NCBI GenBank assembly: GCA_041946685.1
Contig: JBHGAV010000035.1
Location: 1-44,045 of the forward strand
DNA: 44,045 nt
Direction of reading: 5' to 3'
Origin: JBHGAV01 sp041946685
GTDB taxonomy: Bacteria > Acidobacteriota > Terriglobia > Bryobacterales > Bryobacteraceae
Shown here: in pieces, positions 1 to 7,925 of the stretch
Layout of the letters: each line of letters begins with the position of its first letter
Position numbering within the stretch: position 1 is the stretch's first letter
The notes under the pieces: generated by a model
Database searches by the model: none
What the model was told of the DNA's origin: nothing
What the model saw: the letters and a program-made list of their open reading frames with translations, nothing else
Position numbers and translations under genes: made by a program

Positions 1-815
1 GCGTCGGGCAAGAGCGGCAGCGAGAACCTCAGAAAACCGTACGTCCCCATCTTCAGCAGGATGCTGGCCAGGATCACCGACCCCGCCGTGGGCGCTTCGG
101 TGTGCGCATCGGGCAACCAGGTATGCAGCGGGAACATCGGCACCTTTACGGCGAAGCCCACAAAGAAGGCCCAGAACACCCACCACTGGAGAGCGGGATC
201 GAGTTGCGTGTTCATCAACTGCGCGATGTCGAAGGTGCGCACCTGGTACTGCTGGAAGTGTTCGTAGTAGAGCGCCAGGATGCCCAGTAACATCAGCACC
301 GATCCCACCAGCGTGTAAATGATGAACTTGATCGCCGCGTAAACCCGCCGCGCTCCGCCCCAGATGGCGATGATGAAGTACATCGGCACCAACACCAGTT
401 CCCAGAACACGAAGAACAGCAGGAAATCGAGCGCCATGAACACGCCCAGCATCCCCACTTGCAGCAGCAGGAAGCAGCCGTAATACTCCTTGAGGCGGGT
501 GTCGATGGCCTTCCAGCTCGCCAGGATGGAGAGGAAGCCCAGCAGGCCGGTCAGCACCACCAGCAGCAGGCTATACCCGTCGATCGCCAGATTGTAGGAG
601 GCGCCGATCGACGGAATCCATGCCGCGCGTTCCGCGAACTGAAAGTCTTTGGTCCGGTCGAAGGCGAAAACCAGCGGCAGGCACACCACGAATCCGGCTA
701 GGCTGGCGATGTTGGCCCAGGCCTTGATCGCCTTCTCCTTGGAAGAAGGAATGCACAGCAGGACCAGGAACCCAACCAGGGGAGTAAACAGGACAATCGA
801 CAGGATATGTTGCAT
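1..815 (-). CDS. nuoM: NADH-quinone oxidoreductase subunit M (5' part, runs off left edge)
   Basis: Proton-pumping antiporter-like subunit of respiratory complex I in the cytoplasmic membrane. Reading the minus strand from the ATG at 815 gives 271 codons without a stop up to the window edge. The protein is highly hydrophobic. Family hallmarks are visible: FFVFWELVLVPM with Glu139 (equivalent to the essential Glu144 of E. coli NuoM), KVPMFPLHTWLPDAHTEAP with Lys224, and LLKMGTYG with Lys255. About half of the usual ~500 residues are present; the rest lies to the left. The start is the first Met before the N-terminal helix; no strong Shine-Dalgarno is seen. The gene upstream is the divergent HU gene, so nuoL does not directly precede it as it does in a standard nuo operon. 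Confidence 0.93.
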   Translation of the reverse strand, partial: MQHILSIVLFTPLVGFLVLLCIPSSKEKAIKAWANIASLAGFVVCLPLVFAFDRTKDFQFAERAAWIPSIGASYNLAIDGYSLLLVVLTGLLGFLSILASWKAIDTRLKEYYGCFLLLQVGMLGVFMALDFLLFFVFWELVLVPMYFIIAIWGGARRVYAAIKFIIYTLVGSVLMLLGILALYYEHFQQYQVRTFDIAQLMNTQLDPALQWWVFWAFFVGFAVKVPMFPLHTWLPDAHTEAPTAGSVILASILLKMGTYGFLRFSLPLLPD

Positions 816-977
816 GGGGGCCCGCCAGCCAGATCCCCCATATTAACGGAACCCGCCTGGGGCGGGCAATCGCGGCCGCCCCGGCTGGGCAGGGTCTCCC
901 AGAGCCCGTGTCTTCGGGGCGCCAAGAGGCGCGTGCTCAAAAAACAGCCAAAAATCGGGCTTTTTGGCAGATTTTCC

Positions 978-1006
978 TTTACAACCATCGGCGCATCCCT
1001 TATCAT
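978..1006 (+). promoter_or_regulatory. Sigma-70-type promoter of the HU gene
   Basis: TTTACA at 978-983 (5/6 match to TTGACA), a 17-base spacer, and TATCAT at 1001-1006 (5/6 match to TATAAT). The predicted transcription start is near 1013, giving a leader of about 45 bases that contains a strong Shine-Dalgarno. The position directly in front of an abundant housekeeping protein gene supports the call. It is a by-eye match and has not been tested. Confidence 0.65.
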
Positions 1007-1058
1007 TAGGTAGCGATTTATGCAGTAGTTCAACAAGGGAGAATCTTGAAGGAGGTGT

Positions 1059-1361
1059 ATGGCTGACAAGAGGATGACGCAGAGCCAGTTCGTGAAGGCG
1101 ATCGCCGCCAAGTGCGGGGTCAGCAACAAGGTCGCCAAGGGTGTGGTGGACATGTATGCCGCCATCGCGGTGGCGGAAACCAAGAAGGGCGGCGTGTTCG
1201 TTCTCCCCGGCCTCGGCCGGCTGGTGAGAGTGGAACGCAAGGCGCGCATGGGTCGCAACCCCGCGACCGGCGAAGCCATCAAGATCCCGGCCAAGAAGGT
1301 CGTGAAGTTCCGCGTCGCCAAGGCCGTCAAAGACGCGATTGTGCCGCCGAAAAAGAAGTAG
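1059..1361 (+). CDS. HU-family nucleoid DNA-binding protein
   Basis: A 100-residue basic histone-like protein that bends and compacts DNA as a dimer. The family pattern is clear: N-terminal helices (TQSQFVKAIAAKCGVSN), then a beta arm carrying GRNPATGEAIKIPAKKVVKF, followed by a closing helix. The C-terminus ends in a short Lys-rich tail (PPKKK). The ATG is preceded by AAGGAGGT at 1049-1056, which fixes the start. The gene is single, with its own promoter upstream and a hairpin terminator 26 bases after the stop. The sequence cannot distinguish a true HU from other HU/IHF-family members. Confidence 0.95.
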   Translation: MADKRMTQSQFVKAIAAKCGVSNKVAKGVVDMYAAIAVAETKKGGVFVLPGLGRLVRVERKARMGRNPATGEAIKIPAKKVVKFRVAKAVKDAIVPPKKK

Positions 1362-1387
1362 CTGGCGGCCAGCCCAAGAAACTGAAA

Positions 1388-1419
1388 CCCCGCGATCTCT
1401 CGCGGGGTTCTTTCTTTTT
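1388..1419 (+). terminator. Intrinsic terminator, probably bidirectional
   Basis: A perfect 8-bp GC-rich stem (CCCCGCGA at 1388-1395, TCGCGGGG at 1400-1407) with a TCTC loop, followed by TTCTTTCTTTTT on the plus strand. On the minus strand the hairpin is followed by TTTCAGTTTCTT. It lies between the convergent HU and tatA genes, so it could serve both. Confidence 0.85.
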
Positions 1420-1475
1420 GCAGCTATGAAAAACCGGAGTGCGGATTGCCCAGCTTGCGGGCAACGCAAGGAAGC

Positions 1476-1643
1476 CTAAGCCTGCTTCTTCTCTTCGGTC
1501 TTGTCCTCGTTCTTGAGGGCGTTCTTGAAGTTGCGGATTCCTTCGCCCAAACCCTTCGCCAGTTCCGGGATCTTGCGGCCGCCGAACAGCAGGACGCCGA
1601 TCGCCAGAATGATGAGAAGCTCAGGCATGCCTATAGACCTCAT
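1476..1643 (-). CDS. tatA: Sec-independent translocase protein TatA/E
   Basis: A 55-residue protein with the TatA plan: one N-terminal transmembrane helix (MPELLIILAIGVLLFGG), the hinge GGRKIPELAKGLGEG with the conserved FG and Pro, then a short charged amphipathic helix and a Lys/Glu tail. TatA oligomers form the passage for folded, cofactor-bearing proteins with twin-arginine signals. The start at 1643 is chosen because AAAGGAGG lies just upstream; an alternative Met five codons later (1628) gives the more usual MPELL start. It is 62 bases downstream of galU on the same strand, so the two are probably co-transcribed. No tatB or tatC is in the window. Confidence 0.92.
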   Translation of the reverse strand: MRSIGMPELLIILAIGVLLFGGRKIPELAKGLGEGIRNFKNALKNEDKTEEKKQA

Positions 1644-1705
1644 GCGGCCTCCTTTGCACCTTGCATCTTCATTGTAGGGACCCTGCGGGAGGCCGTCAAC
1701 CTGGG

Positions 1706-2602
1706 TCAGGCGCCCGGCCCGGCCACCAGGCGCGCCAGGTACTCGCGGAATTCCCCTCCCAGGTCCGGCCTCTGCAAGGCAAGCTCTACCGTGGCGGCAA
1801 GAAAGCCCAGCTTATCGCCGGCGTCGTAGCGCCTGCCTTCGAAGCGATAGCCATAGATCGGCCCGCTGGCGAGCATGTGCCTCAGCGCATCGGTTAACTG
1901 GATTTCCCCGCCCTTGCCCGGTCCCACCGAATCGATCGAGGCGAAGACCTCGGGGGTGAGGATGTAGCGGCCGATGATCGCCAGGTTCGACGGCGCATCG
2001 GCCGGCTGCGGCTTCTCCACCAGGCTGCGGACGCGAAAAAGGCGGTCGCTTCGCCCGTTGTATACCACCGGCTCGGCCTCCACCACGCCGTAGGAGGACA
2101 CGCTACGATCGGGGACTTCCATGAGCGCCAGCACCGGCGCGCCGAATGTGTCGTAGACATCCAGCAACTGCCGGATGCAGGGCACTTCCGCGTCGATGAC
2201 GTCGTCGGAAAGAACCACGGCGAACGGTTCGTCGCCCACCAGTTCCCGGGCGCAGCGCACGGCGTGCCCCAGACCCAGCGCTTCTTTCTGCCTCACGTAG
2301 GCGACGTTGATCATCTCCGAAATGGCGCGCACCGATGCCAGCAGATCCTGCTTGCCGCGGAGTTCGAGCACGCGCTCCAGCTCGAAGCTCACGTCAAAAT
2401 GGTCCTCGATCGCGCTCTTGCCGCGCCCCGTGACGATGATGATGTTGGGGACACCAGACCGGATGGCTTCCTCCACGCCGTACTGGATGAGGGGCTTGTC
2501 CACCAGCGGAAGCATCTCTTTGGGTTGGGCCTTGGTGGCCGGCAGGAAGCGTGTGCCGTGGCCGGCGGCCGGGAAAACGGCTTTTCGCACAGGAGTAGCC
2601 AT
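1706..2602 (-). CDS. galU: UTP--glucose-1-phosphate uridylyltransferase
   Basis: Makes UDP-glucose from UTP and glucose 1-phosphate, feeding envelope and exopolysaccharide sugars. The 298-residue length is typical for bacterial GalU. The nucleotide-binding start VRKAVFPAAGHGTRFLP (residues 5-21) and KEMLPLVDKPLIQY are diagnostic, followed by FAVVLSDDVID and the LVEKPQPADAPSNLAIIGRY segment. The start at 2602 is the Met directly before the family N-terminus; an upstream Met at 2611 is possible. The open frame continues much farther upstream only as a shadow across the divergent MFS gene. Downstream it leads into tatA. Confidence 0.95.
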   Translation of the reverse strand: MATPVRKAVFPAAGHGTRFLPATKAQPKEMLPLVDKPLIQYGVEEAIRSGVPNIIIVTGRGKSAIEDHFDVSFELERVLELRGKQDLLASVRAISEMINVAYVRQKEALGLGHAVRCARELVGDEPFAVVLSDDVIDAEVPCIRQLLDVYDTFGAPVLALMEVPDRSVSSYGVVEAEPVVYNGRSDRLFRVRSLVEKPQPADAPSNLAIIGRYILTPEVFASIDSVGPGKGGEIQLTDALRHMLASGPIYGYRFEGRRYDAGDKLGFLAATVELALQRPDLGGEFREYLARLVAGPGA

Positions 2603-2662
2603 TGGTCTCATTGTACGCAGCCGCGGTTGCCATCGAGAAGGGCTTCGGGTGGAGAATGGAAC

Positions 2663-3958
2663 TTGCGCTCCGGAGCCGTGCAACTGCCCGTCGCCCTCAG
2701 AGCCCTGCGGCATCGCAATTTCCGTCTCTTTTTCGGCGGCCAGCTCCTGTCGCTGACGGGAACCTGGATGCAGAACGTGGCGCAATCCTGGCTTGTGTAC
2801 CGGCTCACCGGGTCCAGTCTGCTGCTGGGCTCGGTTGGCTTCGCGTCGCAAATTCCCATCCTCCTGCTCGCTCCGGTCGGCGGGGCGGTAGCCGACCGTT
2901 GCCGTCGCCACCGCGTCATTGTGGCTGCGCAGTCCGCCGCCATGCTCCTGGCCTTCCTGCTCGCCGCCCTGACCCTCTCCGGGCAGGTGCGGGTGTGGCA
3001 TGTGACGGTTCTGGCGTCGATGCTGGGCTGCGTTAATGCCTTCGACGTCCCTGCTCGCCAGTCGTTCTTTGTCGAAATGGTGGGGAAGGACGACTTGCTG
3101 AATGCCATCGCGCTCAACTCGACCATATTCAACTCGGCGCGGGTCATGGGGCCGGCGGTGGCCGGGATCCTGGTTGCCGCCGTAGGGGAGGGCTGGTGCT
3201 TTCTGCTCAACGGGGTGAGCTTTCTGGCTGTGATAGCAGGGCTTCTGGCGATGCGCCTGCCGCCGCCGGCAGCCCCCCCAGCGCGCGCACCCGTCCTGAC
3301 GGAGCTGGTCGAGGGAATTCGTTTCGCACGCGGCGCCATGCCCGTGCGAGTGCTGTTGATGCTCCTTGGAATCGTCAGCCTGGTGGGAGTCCCGTACACG
3401 GTTCTCATGCCGGTCTTCGCTGACCAGATCCTGCACGGAGGAGCTCGCGGCCTCGGCCTGCTCATGGGCGCTACGGGCCTGGGCGCGGTGACCGGCGCGC
3501 TCGCGGTGGCCTCGCGCACCAGCGTCAGGGGGCTGGGACGCGTGGTTGGGTGGGCCTCTGCAGGCTTCGGCGCCAGCCTGGTGCTGTTCTCGCTGTCCCG
3601 CTGGTTCTGGGTTAGCTGGCTGTTGCTGATTCCGGTGGGGTTCTGCCTGATGGTGCAGATGGCCTGCTCGAACACCCTGATCCAGGCCATGGTCCCAGAT
3701 CATCTCCGCGGCCGGGTGATGGCGCTCTATTCGATCATGTTCATGGGCATGGCGCCCTTTGGGGCGCTCGGAGCGGGTGTGGCGGCCGAGCGGCTAGGAG
3801 CGCCCTGGACGGTGGCTCTGGGCGGTGCAGCCTGCGTGGCGGCCTCGCTCGTGTACCGGTCGCGCCTGCCCGCTCTCCGCCAGGAAGCGCGGCAGTTGAT
3901 CATAGCGCAGGGGATGGCCGGCGGTGAGCCGCCGGCCCCCGGGGTGCCCCGATCCTGA
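2663..3958 (+). CDS. MFS transporter, DHA3/EntS-like exporter family
   Basis: A predicted 12-helix major facilitator of about 431 residues. It begins with the family motif LRHRNFRLFFGGQLLSLTGTWMQNVAQSWLVY, followed by the loop 2-3 signature GGAVADRCRRHRV and the middle-region TLIQAMVPDHLRGRVMALYSIMF. These features fit the MFS_3 group of drug or siderophore exporters; the substrate cannot be read. The start is uncertain: TTG at 2663 has GGTGGAGAA at a good distance, while GTG at 2678 is an alternative with a poorly spaced GGAG. The 60-base gap to the divergent galU start should hold both promoters. It ends 4 bases from the convergent barrel gene. Confidence 0.85.
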   Translation: MRSGAVQLPVALRALRHRNFRLFFGGQLLSLTGTWMQNVAQSWLVYRLTGSSLLLGSVGFASQIPILLLAPVGGAVADRCRRHRVIVAAQSAAMLLAFLLAALTLSGQVRVWHVTVLASMLGCVNAFDVPARQSFFVEMVGKDDLLNAIALNSTIFNSARVMGPAVAGILVAAVGEGWCFLLNGVSFLAVIAGLLAMRLPPPAAPPARAPVLTELVEGIRFARGAMPVRVLLMLLGIVSLVGVPYTVLMPVFADQILHGGARGLGLLMGATGLGAVTGALAVASRTSVRGLGRVVGWASAGFGASLVLFSLSRWFWVSWLLLIPVGFCLMVQMACSNTLIQAMVPDHLRGRVMALYSIMFMGMAPFGALGAGVAAERLGAPWTVALGGAACVAASLVYRSRLPALRQEARQLIIAQGMAGGEPPAPGVPRS

Positions 3959-3962
3959 TGGT

Positions 3963-4604
3963 CTAGAACCTGACGCCGACCCCGATCATGGGCACGAAGT
4001 CGTGCAGCCAGCCCTTGAGCTTGGCTCCCGGCGAGGGCGCTATGACTTCCCTTGGGAAGGGCGTGATGTAGTCCCGGACCTCAAGGCGAACAAACACGGA
4101 GTCGCTCATGGCCACCTTGACGCCGCCACCCACACTGACAAGCCCCTTGATCTCCTGGGTCTTGGTGAGCAGGGCGAACTTGGCCGCGGGCTGGTATGCC
4201 GCCTCTGTTCCCGTTCCGCGATAGTAACGGACGCCCGCGCCACCGGCCAGGAAGGGCCGGATGCGGGCGTCGCGGTCCGCGGCGTGGTAGACGAGGTCGT
4301 AGTGGACGATGTGGCTCTCGCCTCCGAAGCCGGCCTCCTGGCCCGCTCCGGTGACCTTCAGGTTGCTGCTGCGGTACACATAGTGCATCTCGCCGCCCAA
4401 CCGCTCGTACATGTTGTGGCCCGCCACCACGCCGGCCGCCGGCCCGTACTTGAGGCCTGCCGTGCCGCTTCCGGCCGTGCTGGTCACGCTTGGATTCCAG
4501 GAGTAGCCGAAGCCGCCGTGTGCGCCGAGTTCCCACTCCTGCGCAAAGGCCAGAGCCCAGCTCAACAGGAACAGCATCAAGAAGCATCTAAAGGTCAATT
4601 TCAT
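3963..4604 (-). CDS. Small outer-membrane beta-barrel protein
   Basis: A 213-residue precursor with a clear signal peptide (MKLTFRCFLMLFLLSWALAFA, likely cleavage after AFA). The mature part has alternating strands rich in aromatic and Gly residues and ends in GVGVRF with a C-terminal Phe, the usual signal for outer-membrane insertion. The size and pattern resemble eight-stranded OmpA/OmpW-like barrels, but no specific family is recognised. The start at 4604 is supported by GGAGAGGA just upstream; an in-frame Met at 4634 lacks such support. It lies 42 bases after the large propeller gene on the same strand, so the two are probably one transcript. Confidence 0.75.
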   Translation of the reverse strand: MKLTFRCFLMLFLLSWALAFAQEWELGAHGGFGYSWNPSVTSTAGSGTAGLKYGPAAGVVAGHNMYERLGGEMHYVYRSSNLKVTGAGQEAGFGGESHIVHYDLVYHAADRDARIRPFLAGGAGVRYYRGTGTEAAYQPAAKFALLTKTQEIKGLVSVGGGVKVAMSDSVFVRLEVRDYITPFPREVIAPSPGAKLKGWLHDFVPMIGVGVRF

Positions 4605-4646
4605 GGGTCCTCTCCAATATGGCCCACTCTCCACCTGGTTCTGCCG

Positions 4647-7600
4647 CTACTTGACAACCCGCACCGAGAACGTCAGGTCCTGATCGGGGCGGCTGATTAC
4701 CAGCGGCACTTCCATGCCGCGCGGCACCTCGGCCGGAACATAAACGTTGATCTGATAGACGCCGACCTGCCCGGGCACCAGTCCGGCGTACAAGACAGGC
4801 AGCGCCACCCCTCCCAGTTTCACGCCGGGCAGAACGGTCGACTCCGCCAGAGGTTCCAGCGGGGCCGCCGCCCCCGTATCTACGGAGGGAGAGGTCCGCC
4901 CGAGACCCGTGGCATAGATCACAATGTGATCGCCGGGGTGAATTGGATTCGCCAGCGTTACCGCCTCGCCGTTGACAGCGCGGTAGAGGGCGGCAAGCCC
5001 CGTTTCCGGACCGGCAACCGCAGTCTGGAACACCGCCGGGGCTGAGCTGGCGACCGTCAGCGTGAAGGGGTCGCTCATCCCGCCCGCGGTGCGCAGCACC
5101 ATGGTGGCGTTGCCGACCACCTCATAGGGAATCTGTGCGTTGATCTGGCCGGGAGAAACCATGAACAGGGGCGCCTTCACGTTGTTGACCGTCAGGCAGG
5201 CCTCCCCCAGGGTGGTCGGGACCGGCAGCTCGCTGTTGGACAGCGTCACCCGGCTCAAGTCCCTACCACGCACGCCGACCAGCCCGCCGGTGGCCACTGC
5301 CGGGCTTCCGTCGGCGAGGTTGAAAACGCTCTGGATCACGGGTTTTGCCAGCGCCGCGTCGTAGTCCCATGGCATGACCGTGAAGCCCGATACGCTGAGG
5401 GAGATCACCGAAGCCCTGTTGGCGGGCACTGCGAGCGTTCGCGTAAATGGCACGATGGTCTGACCGATCTGCCCTGTTGCGGCCGTCTTCATACCTTCGG
5501 CCGTGAGCGGCGCCTCGATCATCTTGGTCGGCCGGATCGACGCCAGCGTCGTCAGGTCCACCCGCTGAAGTACCCCGGGAGCGGCGGGGGAAGACGCGGT
5601 GGTGCGCAACCCGAGGCCGTCCAGAATCGTGAAACCCGAAGAGCTGCCGGTCGTCGTGGCAAGCTGGCCATAGGGTACCAGGGAAGAATTCAGAAGGTTG
5701 TTGTCAACCAGGAACACCTGATCCGCCAGAGCGGCGTACGCTCCTCCGAGCTTCTCGAAGTCCTTCCGGGATGCCACGAACGTGTCGGCCGAGGCGTCGT
5801 ACAGCAGCACCTTCCCATCCGGCATGGCTGCCATGATCTTGGACCAGGACGGCGTGGGGGTCAGGACCGTGTCCAGCGGGATGTCGTTGCAGTAGACGCC
5901 CAGCGATGGCAGGGTGATCGCCCGGCGGGTCTCGAAGTCGATTCTGTCGATGGTGTGCAAGCCGACTCCATTCGGGCATCCCTGCCCCGGAGAAACCCCC
6001 CGGACCGTCGCCAGAATCGCGTTGCTGGAGGCGGCAATCGAACGCGGGTAGTGGCCGAAGGGAAAGACGATCGGATCCAATTGTTGGAGAAGATCCAGGT
6101 CATAGACGTTGGCAATTTGTGAGTTGTCGTTTGCCACCATCATGAACCGGTAGTCGGAAGTGATCGCCATCTGGGTCGGTGTATTGCCCGTGCGCAGCGT
6201 CGCGATTTGTTCGAAGGTCGTGGCGTTGAACACCAGGACCTGGTTGCGGTCCTGCCTCAGCACGTAGAAGCGGTCCCTCACATCGTCCGCCAGGATGTCC
6301 ACCAGCTTGCCCGGCAGGTTGAACAGCGCCCCGCGCTGCTCCGGCTCGCGCGTGTTGATCAGAACCCGGATCGGCGCCGGCACGTTGATCGCCGACCGCG
6401 AACTGATCGTGATCGTGCCCGTCGACGTTCCCTTGGCGTTCTGGTACAGATTCGGGTCCACGGAGATCTTCACGTGGGCGGGCGTGGTCCCCGAGGTGGG
6501 CGACAGGGTGACTCCCGGCATCGTCGTCGCGACCTTGAAGTCGATATTGCCGCCGCCCTCGTCGTAGATGAGGATTTCCTGCGTCATGATCCTGCGATCG
6601 CAGAAGCTGCCCCGGAAGAGCACGTCCTCCTTGGTTGCGGTCACGCGGGGGGCCCTGTACAAGTCCCCCACGGGCAGTATCATGACCCCGCTGTCCGATA
6701 TGGCGTACATCGTGTTCATGTCGCCGCTGAACAGGCTCCTGCCGGCGAGGTTCTCGGGAAGCTGGAGTCTCTCGCGCACGGTCAGGTTGTCCGAGTCGAC
6801 AACGTGAAGCACCGGGGGTGCCGCGACGCCCGACGTGGTGGTGGCTTCCGGGATCTGTGCGTAGATGAGAGACCTCGCCCAGTCGAAGGCGTGGCTGCCG
6901 GTGTTGAGCTCGCCTTTTGCGTACGGGAATTGCGCGATCAGGACGTAGTCCCTGTTCGTCATCGCCCAGCCGGTCAGGAAGGATGTCGCATCCTGATTCA
7001 CGCTCACCACCCGCGGGCCGAGTGGGGGAGAAGCGGTGAAGCCGACGATCTCTAGTTCACTGGTGGTGACGTCGAACCGGAAATGCACCGTGAGCTTGTC
7101 GTCCTGCGCCTCGGTCCCCGCCACGCCGACGATCCAGCGCTTGTCACCAGAGACGCCTACGCTGGCTTGTACGATTTGAGGCGGGAACTTGGGGAGCGGA
7201 ATGGGGAGGTCGCCGCCGGACATGGGCTTGGGAACCAGGTCCTGGAAAACACCGGTAGCGGGGTCGAGCAACTGGAAACCCGTCTCGGATACCACCAGCG
7301 CCCGGGTGCCTCCGCCGAAAGCCACGGCCAGGGGGGAGGAGCCGGTGGCGAGGGTCTGCTTCACAGCTCCGTCAAGATCCAGGACGGTAAGCGCGGGCTG
7401 GAGCGTCACCCCCGTTGCCAGCCATTTAGCGTAGTGCGCGACGACCAGGTATCGGCCATCGGGCGACAGCGCAATCGATCCGGGCTGTGGAGGGACAAGC
7501 AGGGGCGTTTGCAGCGAGAAGTCCGAGGTGGACATCACCTCGATCCGGTTGGCCGTGAAGTTGGCGACGTATAGCAACCCCCGGCGCTCATCCAGCGCGA

Positions 7601-7709
7601 TGTCCGACGCATGCCCTCCGATCTGAACGACCTTGCCCAAGGTGGCGGCGCACGCCGACCAGGACACGACGGCCGCCAGAGTGAGACGCAGAAGCTTGGC
7701 TGTGAACAC
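4647..7709 (-). CDS. Secreted beta-propeller protein with TIGR03437 C-terminal domain
   Basis: A 1020-residue exported protein. It has an N-terminal signal peptide (about residues 1-22) and two stretches of YVTN/WD-like blades (for example DERRGLLYVANFTANRIEV, SPDGRYLVVAHYAK, TSDYRFMMVANDNSQ). These are separated by a region with VTLSPTSGTTPAHVKISVD that looks like an Ig-like/BACON-type domain. The last ~230 residues match the Solibacter C-terminal domain: GLVGVRGRDLS, VNNVKAPLFMVSPGQINAQIPYEV, IHPGDHIVIYATGLG and LVPGQVGVYQINVYVPAEVP. Translation starts at GTG 7709, preceded by AAGAGGT. The function is unknown; surface binding or adhesion is an inference. The downstream barrel gene may encode a partner. 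Confidence 0.88.
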   Translation of the reverse strand: MFTAKLLRLTLAAVVSWSACAATLGKVVQIGGHASDIALDERRGLLYVANFTANRIEVMSTSDFSLQTPLLVPPQPGSIALSPDGRYLVVAHYAKWLATGVTLQPALTVLDLDGAVKQTLATGSSPLAVAFGGGTRALVVSETGFQLLDPATGVFQDLVPKPMSGGDLPIPLPKFPPQIVQASVGVSGDKRWIVGVAGTEAQDDKLTVHFRFDVTTSELEIVGFTASPPLGPRVVSVNQDATSFLTGWAMTNRDYVLIAQFPYAKGELNTGSHAFDWARSLIYAQIPEATTTSGVAAPPVLHVVDSDNLTVRERLQLPENLAGRSLFSGDMNTMYAISDSGVMILPVGDLYRAPRVTATKEDVLFRGSFCDRRIMTQEILIYDEGGGNIDFKVATTMPGVTLSPTSGTTPAHVKISVDPNLYQNAKGTSTGTITISSRSAINVPAPIRVLINTREPEQRGALFNLPGKLVDILADDVRDRFYVLRQDRNQVLVFNATTFEQIATLRTGNTPTQMAITSDYRFMMVANDNSQIANVYDLDLLQQLDPIVFPFGHYPRSIAASSNAILATVRGVSPGQGCPNGVGLHTIDRIDFETRRAITLPSLGVYCNDIPLDTVLTPTPSWSKIMAAMPDGKVLLYDASADTFVASRKDFEKLGGAYAALADQVFLVDNNLLNSSLVPYGQLATTTGSSSGFTILDGLGLRTTASSPAAPGVLQRVDLTTLASIRPTKMIEAPLTAEGMKTAATGQIGQTIVPFTRTLAVPANRASVISLSVSGFTVMPWDYDAALAKPVIQSVFNLADGSPAVATGGLVGVRGRDLSRVTLSNSELPVPTTLGEACLTVNNVKAPLFMVSPGQINAQIPYEVVGNATMVLRTAGGMSDPFTLTVASSAPAVFQTAVAGPETGLAALYRAVNGEAVTLANPIHPGDHIVIYATGLGRTSPSVDTGAAAPLEPLAESTVLPGVKLGGVALPVLYAGLVPGQVGVYQINVYVPAEVPRGMEVPLVISRPDQDLTFSVRVVK

Positions 7710-7925
7710 TAGCGTACCTCTTCTTTCAGAGACAGGCCTACTCCACTCGACTGCACTGTCAACTCTAACATTTCATTGGAGATCGTCAATATTCTCGATG
7801 GGTAGCAGGGGCATGATTACAAAGGTTAGCAGCGCTGGGGCATGCTTGCTCCGGACCGGTAACCTAGGCCGGACCCCGAGCGCCTGATTCCTTGGAGCCT
7901 TCTGTAGTACCCTGACAGGTAGGGC

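Noticed and set aside
2658..2690. GGAACTT near the MFS start as a second ECF promoter
   Set aside because: No GTC at the right spacing, and it overlaps the likely MFS start codon.
2609..3703. N-terminal extension of the galU frame (minus) over the MFS gene
   Set aside because: The extension is Gln/Arg/His-rich shadow sequence of a high-GC gene on the other strand. GalU's conserved N-terminus begins at about 2602.
6207..7055. 282-codon plus frame inside the propeller gene
   Set aside because: Arg/His/Val-rich shadow of the minus-strand gene, no motif.
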